Shown: in pieces, positions 12,300 to 24,400 of the stretch
How the letters are laid out: every line of letters begins with the position of its first letter
Numbering within the stretch: position 1 is the first letter of the stretch
Assembly: GCF_932526225.1 (NCBI RefSeq)
Contig: NC_064034.1
Span: forward strand, 10,107,387-10,171,386
Direction of reading: 5' to 3'
Source of the DNA: Nematostella vectensis
Lineage: Eukaryota; Cnidaria; Anthozoa; Actiniaria; Edwardsiidae
Length of the DNA stretch: 64,000 nucleotides
Made by a program: the position numbers and the translations under genes
The notes under the pieces: model-generated
Database searches by the model: none
What the model saw: only the letters and a program-made list of their open reading frames with translations
What the model was told of the DNA's origin: nothing

Positions 12300-13314
12300 T
12301 ATTACCTCTGTTATATTCCTCTATCCCATATTTCTTCTTTAGGTAGTATTTTTGTGGTGAAATTTTCTTGTCTTTATGCCATTAAAAACGAGTGTGTATG
12401 TTTTTCCACTTGCATCCGGGGACTCGCGGGCTTGCAGCTGTCCCCTCGGAAAAAGCGACTTTTCATAAATTACTTTGGCTAATTAAAATGCGAATCGTTC
12501 TTTCCGTAGTTACATATATTGTTTTTGGTGATCTAGACTCTAAATATTAAATAAATATTATACATTACTTTTTCTTCGATAAACGAGTCGAGATATAATC
12601 GAAAATTTCCCATTTTTAATTCGTTATATCCGTTGTAGGCAAACAAATTCATAATTTAAAGAAATTTCACCATCGTTACATAAATAATTTATTTTCTTAT
12701 GTTCTTTTTGTCAATATAAGTTGATTGCTCTCATGTTTCTTGTATCGTTTCAAGACCATGTTTATAGATGCTTTTTTTTTTAAGTAAAAAAAAATTACCA
12801 TTTCAACTCTCGTGACATTACAGTCAAATCACAAAACAAATAAAAGTTGTAAAAAAACTACACAATCAACCTGTAGCTTCCACCTCGCCGGAAGTCCGAA
12901 ACACGGTACGATGACAAAAACAGCTAACGGCATATTTCATCCTAAATATGAAACTACTTTTAGGGTTTCGTTTAACCTCTGGACATTAAAAAAAGTCGCA
13001 ATATACATCCCTGACGATGATTTCCAATAGCTATATCTTTATCTAGCTTCCGTTATTCAAGATCCTAGAAGCATTTTGATGGGCCAGTGCTGAAATGGTT
13101 TACAATCACGCCACCTCACGGTGCAGAAAGGCGCTGCCAATTAAAACCACCAAAGAAAACAGAAGCAGTGAAGCGTTTTAGCATTGAAATTATTGGCGAG
13201 AGTTTTTCAAAATCATCATTCTTGTTTTTTTTTCTTCTCCTGACGTAAATCGGTTAGAGATGACAGGGAGAGATGGAGGTGGGGGTGGGGATAAGGTGGT
13301 GGAGCCTCCCTGCA

Positions 13315-13580
13315 TGGGTTGTGGTGTAGAGGGTCTCAACTCTTCCTGCACTGGGTGGATAGGATTCAAGCTGTACTGGGTGTGGTGTAGAGGGTCTCAA
13401 CTCTTCCTGCACTGGGTGGATAGGATTCAAGCTGTACTCGGTGTGGTGTAGAGGGTCTCAAACCTTCCTGCACTGGGTGGATAGGGTTCAAGCTGTACTG
13501 GGTGTGGTGTAGCCTTCCTGTGCGGGGTGTGTTATAAGGGAGTTCAAGGCTCCCTGTGAGGGTTGTGGTGTAGAGGGGGT
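13315..13580. repeat. Minisatellite of about 61 bp, about four units
   Basis: Units begin GTGTGGTGTAGAGGGTCTCA and repeat near 13318, 13380 and 13441. A degenerate, shortened unit follows to about 13580. It lies between Kv genes A and B. Confidence 0.85.
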
Positions 13581-14987
13581 CCAGCCTTTCTGGAATATGA
13601 ATATGTTTTCAGTGAGTATTTCTCAGTATGTATATAATAAATAATTATATATTATAGCGTCACTTTTAATAGCTCCCTGTGTGTTTTACAGAAATTCCGG
13701 TCGTCCTTTAGCTACCTACAGACTAATTACATAACGGCCCAAAAGAGATTGATAAAAGCCTGCGGTATCAAGTGGAGTCTAAGAGATCCCTGACTGTGAT
13801 ACTATAGACGCGCGCTGTGCCTTCACACTCGATAGAAGCGGTCAGGAGTGACCACCATGGACTGGTAAGGAATCGTTGCCGCCGTAAATCCGACAAGTAG
13901 GTCTAAAATGTACAATGTAGAGTTGCGCACATTTTTATTTTATTTTTATCGAGACAGAACTTTTTGACCGAAATGTATATTGACCCGCACTGCACTAAAA
14001 GGCTTAGCTCCGCCCCCTGTCGGCTGAATAAATTTCAAACTTCAAGATGACAACACGCCGTAACATTGCGTCTGTAGTGAGACTTTTTAGTTCTGTTATC
14101 GTTAATAATTTGAACTAGTTTTTACTGCACATTCCTGCTCTTTTGGTGTGTTATTCATTGTTAGTAGCAAAGAGAAAATAAACCGGGCAAACGAGAAGAA
14201 AAGCGCTTCAAAAGTTGAGTTGACAAACAAGACACGCTCGACTGAACTCCGGAGCTCCGCACCGCATGGCAGTTTACTGACAACTGAGCCTTCCGTGGAC
14301 CTGGTCCAGGCCCTTTTATAGTGTGGGTTCTTGTTTATAAGTGACTGGCACGTGCACAAACGCACAAGGGTGTGGTACGCGTTAGATGGCGCATACATTG
14401 CTCACATCAGCAAACGATACATCACAAACTTGCAGAACCAGGTCGTGCACACTCCACAAATTGCACACGCGCAAATACGTTTACGTACAAATAATAAGCT
14501 CGTGTGAAAACAATGACAACATAACCTACCTTCTTGACATAGCTGGAACTGCCTCGCTTGGCCAACCACAAGGCAAAGAAAATGTTCCCAACATGGTATA
14601 CAAATGACGCCGTAGTTGCTTGTCAAAAAGGGTTCGCATGGGGTTTAAGGGTGCGCTGTTCTTTGGGAAGTTTTCAGGGGGTGGTAGTGGGGGGAATTCT
14701 AGTTTTTACTTCGGTTTTGGTAATCATTTGATTTAATTACACTTTCTATAAAACAAATATAAAGTACATAGTATAATGTTTTTTTTTGTATGTACAATGC
14801 GTATTTGCGGACACTATAGTAGCCAGTAACAATGTCCCAACCATCTCCTCACTAAAAGGGTGTATTTAGATGCCTCCATTAATGCGTTTCTGTCAGTCGC
14901 CTTTTTGTCATTCTAGTCATCCGAAATAGCTGAAGTGTGAGAAAACTATTTGCGTCGGCTCGGGAAGCAATAGGGGACTTGCGCTAA

Positions 14988-15075
14988 GAGATCACGTGAC
15001 TGTTTGTGTGGCAAACTAGCGCGCGTTTAGGCTTTTAGCTGCAAAATAACAGCAACAAAAAACAATTTATTCATT
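14988..15075. repeat. Dispersed repeat with ATCACGTGACT, copy 1
   Basis: CTTGCGCTAAGAGATCACGT, then GTGTGGCAAAC, resembles CTTGCAATAAGAAATCACGT then GGGTGGCAAAC at 37450-37500. Both are followed by a GCAAAATNACA stretch. Confidence 0.6.
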
Positions 15076-15466
15076 GCTTACGAAAAAGGCCAGAATTCTT
15101 TTTTAAATGTCACACCTTCCTGGATTTAAGTAAAAAAAAAAAGGCATGGAACACAAATATCTGTATTTAAGAAAGTGCCCTTTCAGGGAATAACATTTTT
15201 ACTATTTGTCTATAATTTCTCTTTAATTAATAAAAAATAATGCTCTTCTTTTTGCAAAATTATTCGAATTTGATTTGTTCTATATGCAAACCATGGCAAT
15301 GACAGGAAGCAAAAAACTTTTACTACTGCATTCCTATAGAATTCTTTTTCGAATCTAAGCTAAGCGTAGATGGTAAAATCCGACTAATTCTAATTAAGGA
15401 ATCGTTACGTTGCTGAGAAATAGCAGCTTATTTAATTTCCTGATCCAAATTTCAAATAATTTGTGG

Positions 15467-18400
15467 CTATACCACTGTATTGTTGATGAATTGAACTCTT
15501 CGGGAGTTCTCGCCGAACTCCGCTGAGCTCGATGTGTCTTCGTTGAATCGTCGGCACGTCCCGCTGCCTATTCGGTCTAGCGACCTTGACACGGAGGTAT
15601 CCCGAGATAGATTATGCCCGCATGCAACATTTCGTTCGGAACTCGTCCTTCGTTCGTTGAGTGCAGTAGCATTCCGTGTTTCGAGATCATTATGGGAACC
15701 ATTACACGAGAGTCTTTTGACCTGTCCTTCAGGGGTGTGCAGCGGGCTAGGGAGTAACACAAGGCGCCTTCTGGGTCTCTCACCACGCCGCTCCTCATCT
15801 AGCAAAGGTGAACGCCTACAATTACTAACACGTGACCTAGCCCTTCCCTTATTCTGTTTTACCCAAGTCTCTTCCGTTTCTTCATTTAGGTGAGGGGAGG
15901 TGTCGGGATGAGGCCCCTTCTTACCATCTCCCCCTTGGTCAGTCACCTTAGGCTTAATTGTGATCGCTTCAAGACTGATATGCGATGATGACTTTTCGAT
16001 TGACACCTGTGTATCAAGGGCGTGCTTTGGGGATCTAGTATGGGACCCTTGAGAGCTGTTCCTGCTGTGCATGTGCCGCATGTTTTCTTCACCAGATGTG
16101 ATATTCTCCTTACTTGAGTGTGGATTGGTATTGGACGAATCACTTCCCTGAGTCTGTGCTCGCATTTTATCCTTTAATTCCTCAAGTGCAAAATTACCCT
16201 CGTTAGCGCTATCCGCATCCGTCGTGTAAAAACTCTCCCGCTCATGCCCCGAGGACTCCTCGTTTCCGGAGAAAGTTCTCTTAAGTCGTCGCTTCTTGCG
16301 AGAGCCGCGTTTATTAGGGGGGGTGGGGCAGGGCGAGATTGCCATGCGTCTCGACACAGGCGCAGTTATCTGTAGCATCACCTCGCTAATACCCCGCAAC
16401 CCATTCGAGATATTAGTCATGCTACCGCTCGTGTCCGGGCTGAGAGCCTGGCTGCGCGTCTTAGCGTGACTCTGCTCCGAGTCCGACGCCTCCGAGTCTA
16501 TCTTCGACATCCTTGGGAACGGCATGCTCGCCGTCTCGATGGCCCCTTGACCTTGACGGCGTGAGCCTCGCGCCCTTGGGATGATGGACGGGTTCCGTAA
16601 GTGTTTAAACTCTGTTGACGATAATCTTGGCTGCAGAGAAGACGGCGCTAACATATCCATACTCTCATTTACATTATTTTGGGATTCATTCTCGTCGTTG
16701 TTGTTTAGTGTCGTCTCGGAGACGAGAACCCCTGCCGCTCCCAGTAACAGCGGCTTGTGTTTCTTCTTGGGTAATTTTAGCTGCGCCTGTGCGTGAGAAT
16801 AGAAAAGTGTAAAATTGCTCCCGATGACCGAGACCGGAAGTGCCACGATTAGCACTCCGATGCATGCGCACAGGGTACCTATGAATCGGCCGTGGGGAGT
16901 CTTGGGAGTGACGTCACCGTATCCGACTGTTGTCATGGTGATGATTGCCCACCAAAACGCGTCTGGTATGCTGGGGAACTCGCCTTTGCTCTTACTCTGA
17001 AGAGTAATGATAGATTGGTTTATGGTTAATAAATAAATTTAACCTGGCATTACGCTTGCCCTGTTATCTGTCCCACATTTTGATACCAATGAGGCAAAAT
17101 GGATTATGAATACTTTCGGGAGAGCCTTTGTGTTGTACTGCCAGAACTACATTTATCCTCTGGTTCAGAAATTTACTTACCGATTTCTCCGCGTAGAACA
17201 CTAGTGTTGAGAAGATGACCATCGGTATAAGAAGTATCAAGACAAGTAGGAACAACTCGCGCGCACTCGCGCGTAGCGTGTGCCCAATCACTTGCATTCC
17301 ACTCATGGTCCGAAAAAACCGGAATAACCGGAAAATCCTGACTAGTCTGAGTACAAATAGAAAGTCTAGCGTTTGGTCGCCTTTGGCAAAGCTGATGTAA
17401 AGTGGAATGATGGATAATACATCAACCCAAGTCATGAAGTTCTTGATAAATTCCACTTTGCTTGGACACGCGATCGCGCGCGCGACAAACTCGAAAGTAA
17501 ACCACACGCAATATAGGATTTCTAGGATTTGGAACTCTTTTTTGAAAGCGTCTGCGAAGGGCATCGATTCGATGCAGAAAGTAGTGACGGAGAGAATAAT
17601 AATTACCAGGGAGACCATGGCGAGGATCTGAAATGGGAAGCAACCGGTTAGATGAAAAAGGTTTTGTTTATTGAATTTTTGTGTGCATTGATGGAATGAG
17701 GAGACCCGTGTAAACAGCGTCAACATCAGCCAGCAATGCTGGCACCGCTAAGCCCCGTGAAAACAGCATCAGCCCCGTGAAGACAGCAACATCAGCCAAT
17801 ACTACTGGCACCGCTAATCCCCGTGAAAACAGCGTCAACAACAGCCAATACAACTTCTGGCACCGCTAATCCCCGTGAAAACAGCAACATCAGCCAATAC
17901 TACTGGCACCGCTAAGCCCTGCCAGCATTGCTGGTACCGCTAATCCCCAGCGACAACATCACCCAGTATTTTTGGTACCCAGGGTAAATTTGCCCTAACC
18001 CACGATTACATTTTTACCCTCGGATTAGTTCTGTCCCCGAAACGATGGTTAGCGCTAACTCTGGGTTAGTCTAGAGGTAAAATCTAACCCTTTTTGCGAA
18101 GTGGGTTAACTCGCTAACCTACGGTTTAGTTGGCGTAACACAGGCCTCTCAAACTCTGTAATAGAACTAAAGTTTCATAAAATGAAGTTGCCGACAAAAA
18201 GACGTTACACAAAAACATTGTAGGGATCAAATGTCCTAACATTTCGCTTTGTTAAACGACCTTCGTTGCGATGCTGACTCGAAAATTGTGCTGGGACAGA
18301 CAGAAAGTTACATGAAATTTAAACTTGAAATGAATCTGTCTCGCTAGTGTCACGCACCAAATCAAATCCTGCAAATGACATTTTTGGCAATTAATTGGAG

Positions 18401-21400
18401 GTAATTACAGGCGATGTAGAGGTGTTGTGGGCCTTCTCTGCGAATATAAAACCACCAAAAGTAAATTTGAGTTGCTCTCTATTGATCTACTGGGTATGCT
18501 GTGTGAATTTCGTCAAACCAGTTTTTCACTCGCTTAATCCAGGGTTAGTAAATCGGGGGATTACTTGGCATTCGGGAACGGTGAGTTATCCGTAGGTTAG
18601 CTAACCTACTATTAGCGCATTTTAACCTGGGATTAGGCGCTGATCTAATGTTAAGTTTATCGCCCTTTCAGGAACCGGCCCCTGTTTCCGTACATCACCC
18701 AGAAACGCGTCGGAGTGAAGTTGCGAATCGCCCAAGACCTATCGTCAAGACCCATTGTCAGTCTGCTGGAGTTAGGGGGTTGAGATGGGGGAAGGGCTAT
18801 GGTTTCGAAAGATAACATCTAAATACGTACTTTACTGCGTGAAGCCACTTCATCGCGACTGAGACGAACTATTTCGTCAGATCTTATCGAGAATGGCAAC
18901 CGTCTTACAGTGTCTTTAAATAAACCATAATAGACCGGGCTCTTGGTCAATGGAACGATGAAGACATGATTAAAAAGCTATTTATTATATTGCTGCAAGA
19001 GAACGCGCCCTTTTTGGCTGGTTTTCGAGACAGTACAAGTTTATTCTTGGATTACGTAGATTATTTCGCGCGTTTTCGCATATTCTAACTTATTTTGCTA
19101 GATTTCTTTCATATTTGAAGAAAGTTTTGGTATGTTAACACGAAAATAGATGTAGTTTGAAACCTTCCACGTTTACGAGTCAGTGATTTTGATAGAGTGA
19201 CGATTTATTGCGATTTAACGATGAAGGAGGAGATGACAGCCGGGGTTTAATTATATGATTTTTTTATATTAGATTCGTTATTTTGGTTCAAGAACACTTG
19301 CGGGTGTTTTGCACGATTTTTATCCCATATTCTGTTACTCTACAAGTAGAATTTGAAATCAAATGTCAGAGCGCGATTTCCGGTCACTTGTTAGGAAAAG
19401 TCCTAGGCGTTCATGTAGCGCGCTCGCGCCGGCCTGGACCGGAGTCGGGCACCTTTGTCAGGACATGTTCAGTTATGTAATGGCGATCGAGCGTGTTGAT
19501 AATTACACAGCGCAAAATCTCGTCGAAATTGTGTGTTAAAGTAGTCTTTCTCCGCTCGGAAACCTTTGGAAATAGTCCCCGATTTCCCCTGCTACATTTT
19601 GGCGCCCAACGTGGGGCCCGTGGAGTTAAACTATGGAGATTACCGAAGAAGAAAAGATGAAAATCGAGCGCGATCGAGTTGTAAGTCTCCTTGGGGCAGA
19701 GACCGAAGAAATCACTATCGAATCCCTGGTGGAGAAGTATACAGCTAAGTATAACTGTGGTTTAGAGTTATGGAAAGGGGAGTTTGTAAAAATTGAGGCA
19801 TTTCTAGCCCACTCGTGCAAAGCCAAAGTAACGGGCTCAAAGGTGATAATAATCAAGGAAGAACCAAAAACTGTTGCACCTACCACCACGATGCAATATT
19901 TTTCGAAACCACAGTTCTCACAGTTCTTTGGCTTTGTGCAGACCGATAAAGGGGTGTCGTACCGAGTATGGAGGTACGAAGTTGAAAGTGCACGAAAGGA
20001 GGCCATATATTCCAATGAATTAATAGCCGAGCAGATAAGGAAATCTCTTCAAGGAGAGGCAAAGAACAAAATAGTGGGTTTTGGGCCTGAGGCAACACTA
20101 GATTCGATTCTAGACAGCCTAGACCAATTTTATGGGGATAATGGTTCCGTGCATGGGGACGAACTAATTTCACAAGCTTATAAGTTCAAGCAAGGGGAGC
20201 ATGAAGAAGTATCGGCTTTCGCATCCCGACTTGATACCCAATTACGTAAAGCCAAGGAACAAGGGGCAGAACTGTTAAAGGACGATGACGCCCTAAGCAA
20301 ACACCTAAGCTTAATATTTTGGGAGGGTCTGTTGTTCGGAATAAGGGACAAAGCGAGACATAAGAAAGATCAATGTAAGTCATTTAGCGAATTGATTGAG
20401 GCTGCCCGTTATGGGGAAAGGGAGTACAGAGTTAGCCATCCCACACATACAAGCGCCAGTTGTAAACAAGCTCAGACTTCTGCTGCAAAAAATCAGGCTC
20501 CCGCATGGCTCCCCGAAATTGTTGCCGCAGTGACCAGGGAGGTGAGGGATATTATGAAACCACAGGGGTCCCACTTTGAACAGTCCCAGCCCAAGGTCAC
20601 CTCAGGCATGAAAAGCCAGGTTTACCAAACAACACCACCCAATTATTCATGGAACCCACCCCCAGCCACCTTTTATCCCCAACCACAGGGAGCCCAAGGC
20701 TATCATTTGGGGCAACCACACCCATATCAGTATCAGCAATCTTACCAGTACTGGCCCTCTCAACATTCCAGCCAGATGTTTTCACCACAGGGCTCTGCCT
20801 TGCCTAGGACGAGAACATTGGGTGGGTCCTCCCCCCAGTCTCCTGTGCCAGAGTCACCACAGGTACCCCGTGAATATTTACCGACATGTTATCACGGTGG
20901 GGAACCCGGTCACATACAGAGAAATTGTACAAACATTCCATATTCGGGAAACAGGAAGGTGCCTTTGTGGAGGGGCAACCAAAGGCAGTAAACTACCAGC
21001 CCCACATGATGACCGTTTTAAAGTCTTTGATTGGTGATGCAAATGAGTGTATTACATTTGTTAATGGGAGTCCATGTCTGGCACTTTTGGACACTGGGAG
21101 TCAAATTTCATCTATATCCCAATCATTTTATGAGAAACATTTAAAGAACTGTCCGTTGAACTCTGTTGACAATTTGATCAAACTCGTTGGGGCTGGGGGG
21201 GAGCAAGTCCCATACATAGGATATATCGAGGTTGAAGTTTCCTTTCCGGAAGAAGAGACAGGTGTTCATTTGGAGGAATGTGCTTTATTGTTGGTGGTAC
21301 CAGACAATGATTACAACAAGCGCGTGCCCGCAGTTATTGGAACGAACATTGCAAAGGCATTCCATGTACGATGTAAGGAAAAGCATGGAGTTCAGTTTGT

Positions 21401-24400
21401 TCAAAGGGTACAAATCTCGTCTGCATGGAGAAGGGCTTATGCATCGCTCCACAAAAGGGAACATTTCAATACTAAGCAAAGCAACGGAAAAGTAGAAGTT
21501 AAATCCACGCTCCGTCATGATATTGTTATTGGTGCCCATCAGCGTACGGTGGTATGGGGTTTAACCCAGTCCTACCCTGGAGGGGACAGTTTGGCTATCT
21601 TAGAGACTGCCGGAGATAATAAGCTTCATCCAGATCTTACTGTTACAACTAGTCTTATCTCGCTTCGCGGAAATGGTGGGAAATGTAAAATCCCAGTCGA
21701 AGTCACGAACATATCTGATGAGCCGGTTGTTATCAAAGGGAGAACGAAATTAGCGTGCATTTCATTAGCTTCTGCTGTACACGAACCAATCATCGAACCT
21801 GATAGGGGTAGTATTGGGGACATTGATAAAAGTAGTTTTCACGGGCTGTTTGATTTAAGTGGCGTCCAACTGAACTCTGACCAAAAGGAGAGAGTAAATA
21901 TCATGTTGAATCGCATGCAAGGAGCTTTCGCTAAAGATGCGCAAGATCTGGGCTGCACCGGCGTCATTGAACATGAGATCAATCTTTCTGATGATGGTCC
22001 TTTTAAAGAGACAACTAGGCGTGTTCCACCTGGACAACTTGAGGAATTCAAAAATGCGCTTAATGATATGCTTAACTCAGGTGTCATAAAAGAGTCGAAA
22101 AGTCCGTTCGCTTCCCCAGTAGTTCTCGTCCGCAAAAAAGACAACTCCTTAAGAGTATGCGTGGATTTCCGAAGACTGAACAGTAAAACGATCAAAGATT
22201 CCTATGCTATTCCCAGAGTCGTGGATACCCTTCAGTCCTTGAGGGGATCTAAGCTATTTTGTACTCTCGATCTACAAAGTGGCTATCTACAAGTTTGCAT
22301 TTCCGAGAAAGATCAACCAAAGACCGCCATGACAACACCGTTCGGACTTTTCGAGTTTACTCGAATGCCGTTTGGACTCACAAATGCACCGGCCACGTTT
22401 CAACGGCTGATGGAACATTGTCTGCGAGATCTCAATTATAATACATGCGTCGTCTATATGGATGATGTCATTGTTTTTGCGAGGAATTTCGATGAAATGA
22501 TGGTACGTCTCGAGGAAGTTTTGACTCGACTCATGAAGTGTGGTCTAAAATTGAAACCATCCAAATGTAAACTCTTTCAGACACGTGTTAGATGTCTAGG
22601 TCATGTAGTGTCTGCAGAGGGAATCGAACCTGACCCTGAAAAGGTAGCTCCGTTACACGAATGGTTGTCGAACCCACCAAAGAACACAAAGGAACTGCAA
22701 ACCTTCTTAGGTTTTGCTAGCTACTATAGGTCGTTTGTCAAGAACTTCTCAAAAGTTGCAGAACCTTTGCGTCAGTTACTCATTACAGGACCAGCCAAGA
22801 AACATAAACAATCCTCGCCACCTTCCTCGTTTACTTGGACCAGTGAATGCCAGTCAGCATTCGAGACATTGATTTCACATTTGACAAGTTCTCCTATTCT
22901 TGGCTACCCTGACTTCGAGTTACCTTTTATTCTGCATATAGACGCAAGTGGATCAGGTCTTGGAGCTGCACTCTACCAGAAGAAGCATAACAAGTTGCGG
23001 GTGATTGCGTATGGCAGCAGAGCTCTAACGCCTGCCGAACGAAACTACTCTGCTTATAGAAGGGAGTTCTTGGCTTTAAAATGGGCAGTGGCAGAAAAGT
23101 TCCGCGACTATCTGTATGGGGCAAAGTGTGATGTCTTAACGGACAGTAATCCATTAACTTACCTTGTATCATCTGCGAAACTGACCCCTACGGATCACCG
23201 CTGGCTTTCAGCTCTAGCCCCCTTTGATATCACCATAACATATCGCCAAGGAAAGTCAAATGGTGATGCGGACGGCCTGTCAAGAATACCACGAGAGGGG
23301 TCTGAACCCACCCCCGAGGATAAGGAAGACTACTTAAAGCCATTTCTTGAACGCCTTCAGACATCGGAAGAAGCGAGCACCTGCCCCAAAGAAGTATTTC
23401 AAGCTATAGTCCAATCACTAGTTGTAGACACTGACGACACTCCTGAATGGATCCCGGTTGCCGAGCAAGTTGGTGCCAGACCAGAAGCTGTTGCAGTAGA
23501 TTTCCAGGAACATCAACGTTTTGTCCCATCTTCTACTCCATTTATTTCAGAGAACGACTGGCCGAGATTACAGCAAGCAGACCCTGTGATCAGTAAAGTG
23601 CTACCTTTTGTTACTAGTGGTTTACCCCCGACAAGACGCGAACTAAGAAAGCTGAACTCAAATGCAGCGAGATTAGTAAAGGAATTCGAACGCTTGGTAG
23701 TGATTGATGGAACCTTGAAACGCCGCCGAGAGGTTGATGGGGAAACATCCTTACAACTGGTTTTGCCCTCAAAGTTTCACGCCCAAGTGCTTAAGGGTTT
23801 GCATGACGATGTTGGACATTTGGGTCGAGACCGTACTCAAGATCTGATTCAGTCTCGGTTTTACTGGCCCTTCATGGCCAGAGATGTCGAAGCGCATGTA
23901 TCAAATTGTCAACGTTGTATTGCTCGGAAAGCACTGGACCCACCGCCAGCACCCATGCTCTCGCTACAAGCAAATGAGCCGATGGATCTCTTGGCGATGG
24001 ACTTCCTTTCTCTTGAGGAGGGGAGAGGGGGTATGTCAAACATCCTGGTCGTTACGGATTCGTTTACGAAGTTTGCATGGGCATTCCCAACTCGTAATCA
24101 GAAGGCGGGTACTGTAGCGAAGATTCTATGGGAGAAAATACTCATTAATTACGGGTTTCCAAGGCGTCTACACTCGGATCAGGGTCGCGATTTTGAGTCC
24201 AATGTTATCCGCGACTTATGTCTTTTGGCAGGAATTACCAAGTCGAGAACAACCCCGTATCATCCTCAGGGAAACGCCCAGACGGAGCGCTTTAATAGAA
24301 CCCTGTTGAATATGTTAGGAACATTAGATGAAGATAAGAAGTCGAGTTGGCCGGAGTACGTGTCATCAATGGCGCATGCGTATAATTGCACACGGCATCA

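Larger units (their letters stand above)
12300..15466. other. Interval between Kv genes A and B
   Basis: It should contain the promoter of A (right of 12299) and the 3-prime UTR of B (left of 15467). Apart from the 61-bp minisatellite and the repeat at 14988, nothing is recognised. No convincing core promoter is visible. Confidence 0.5.
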
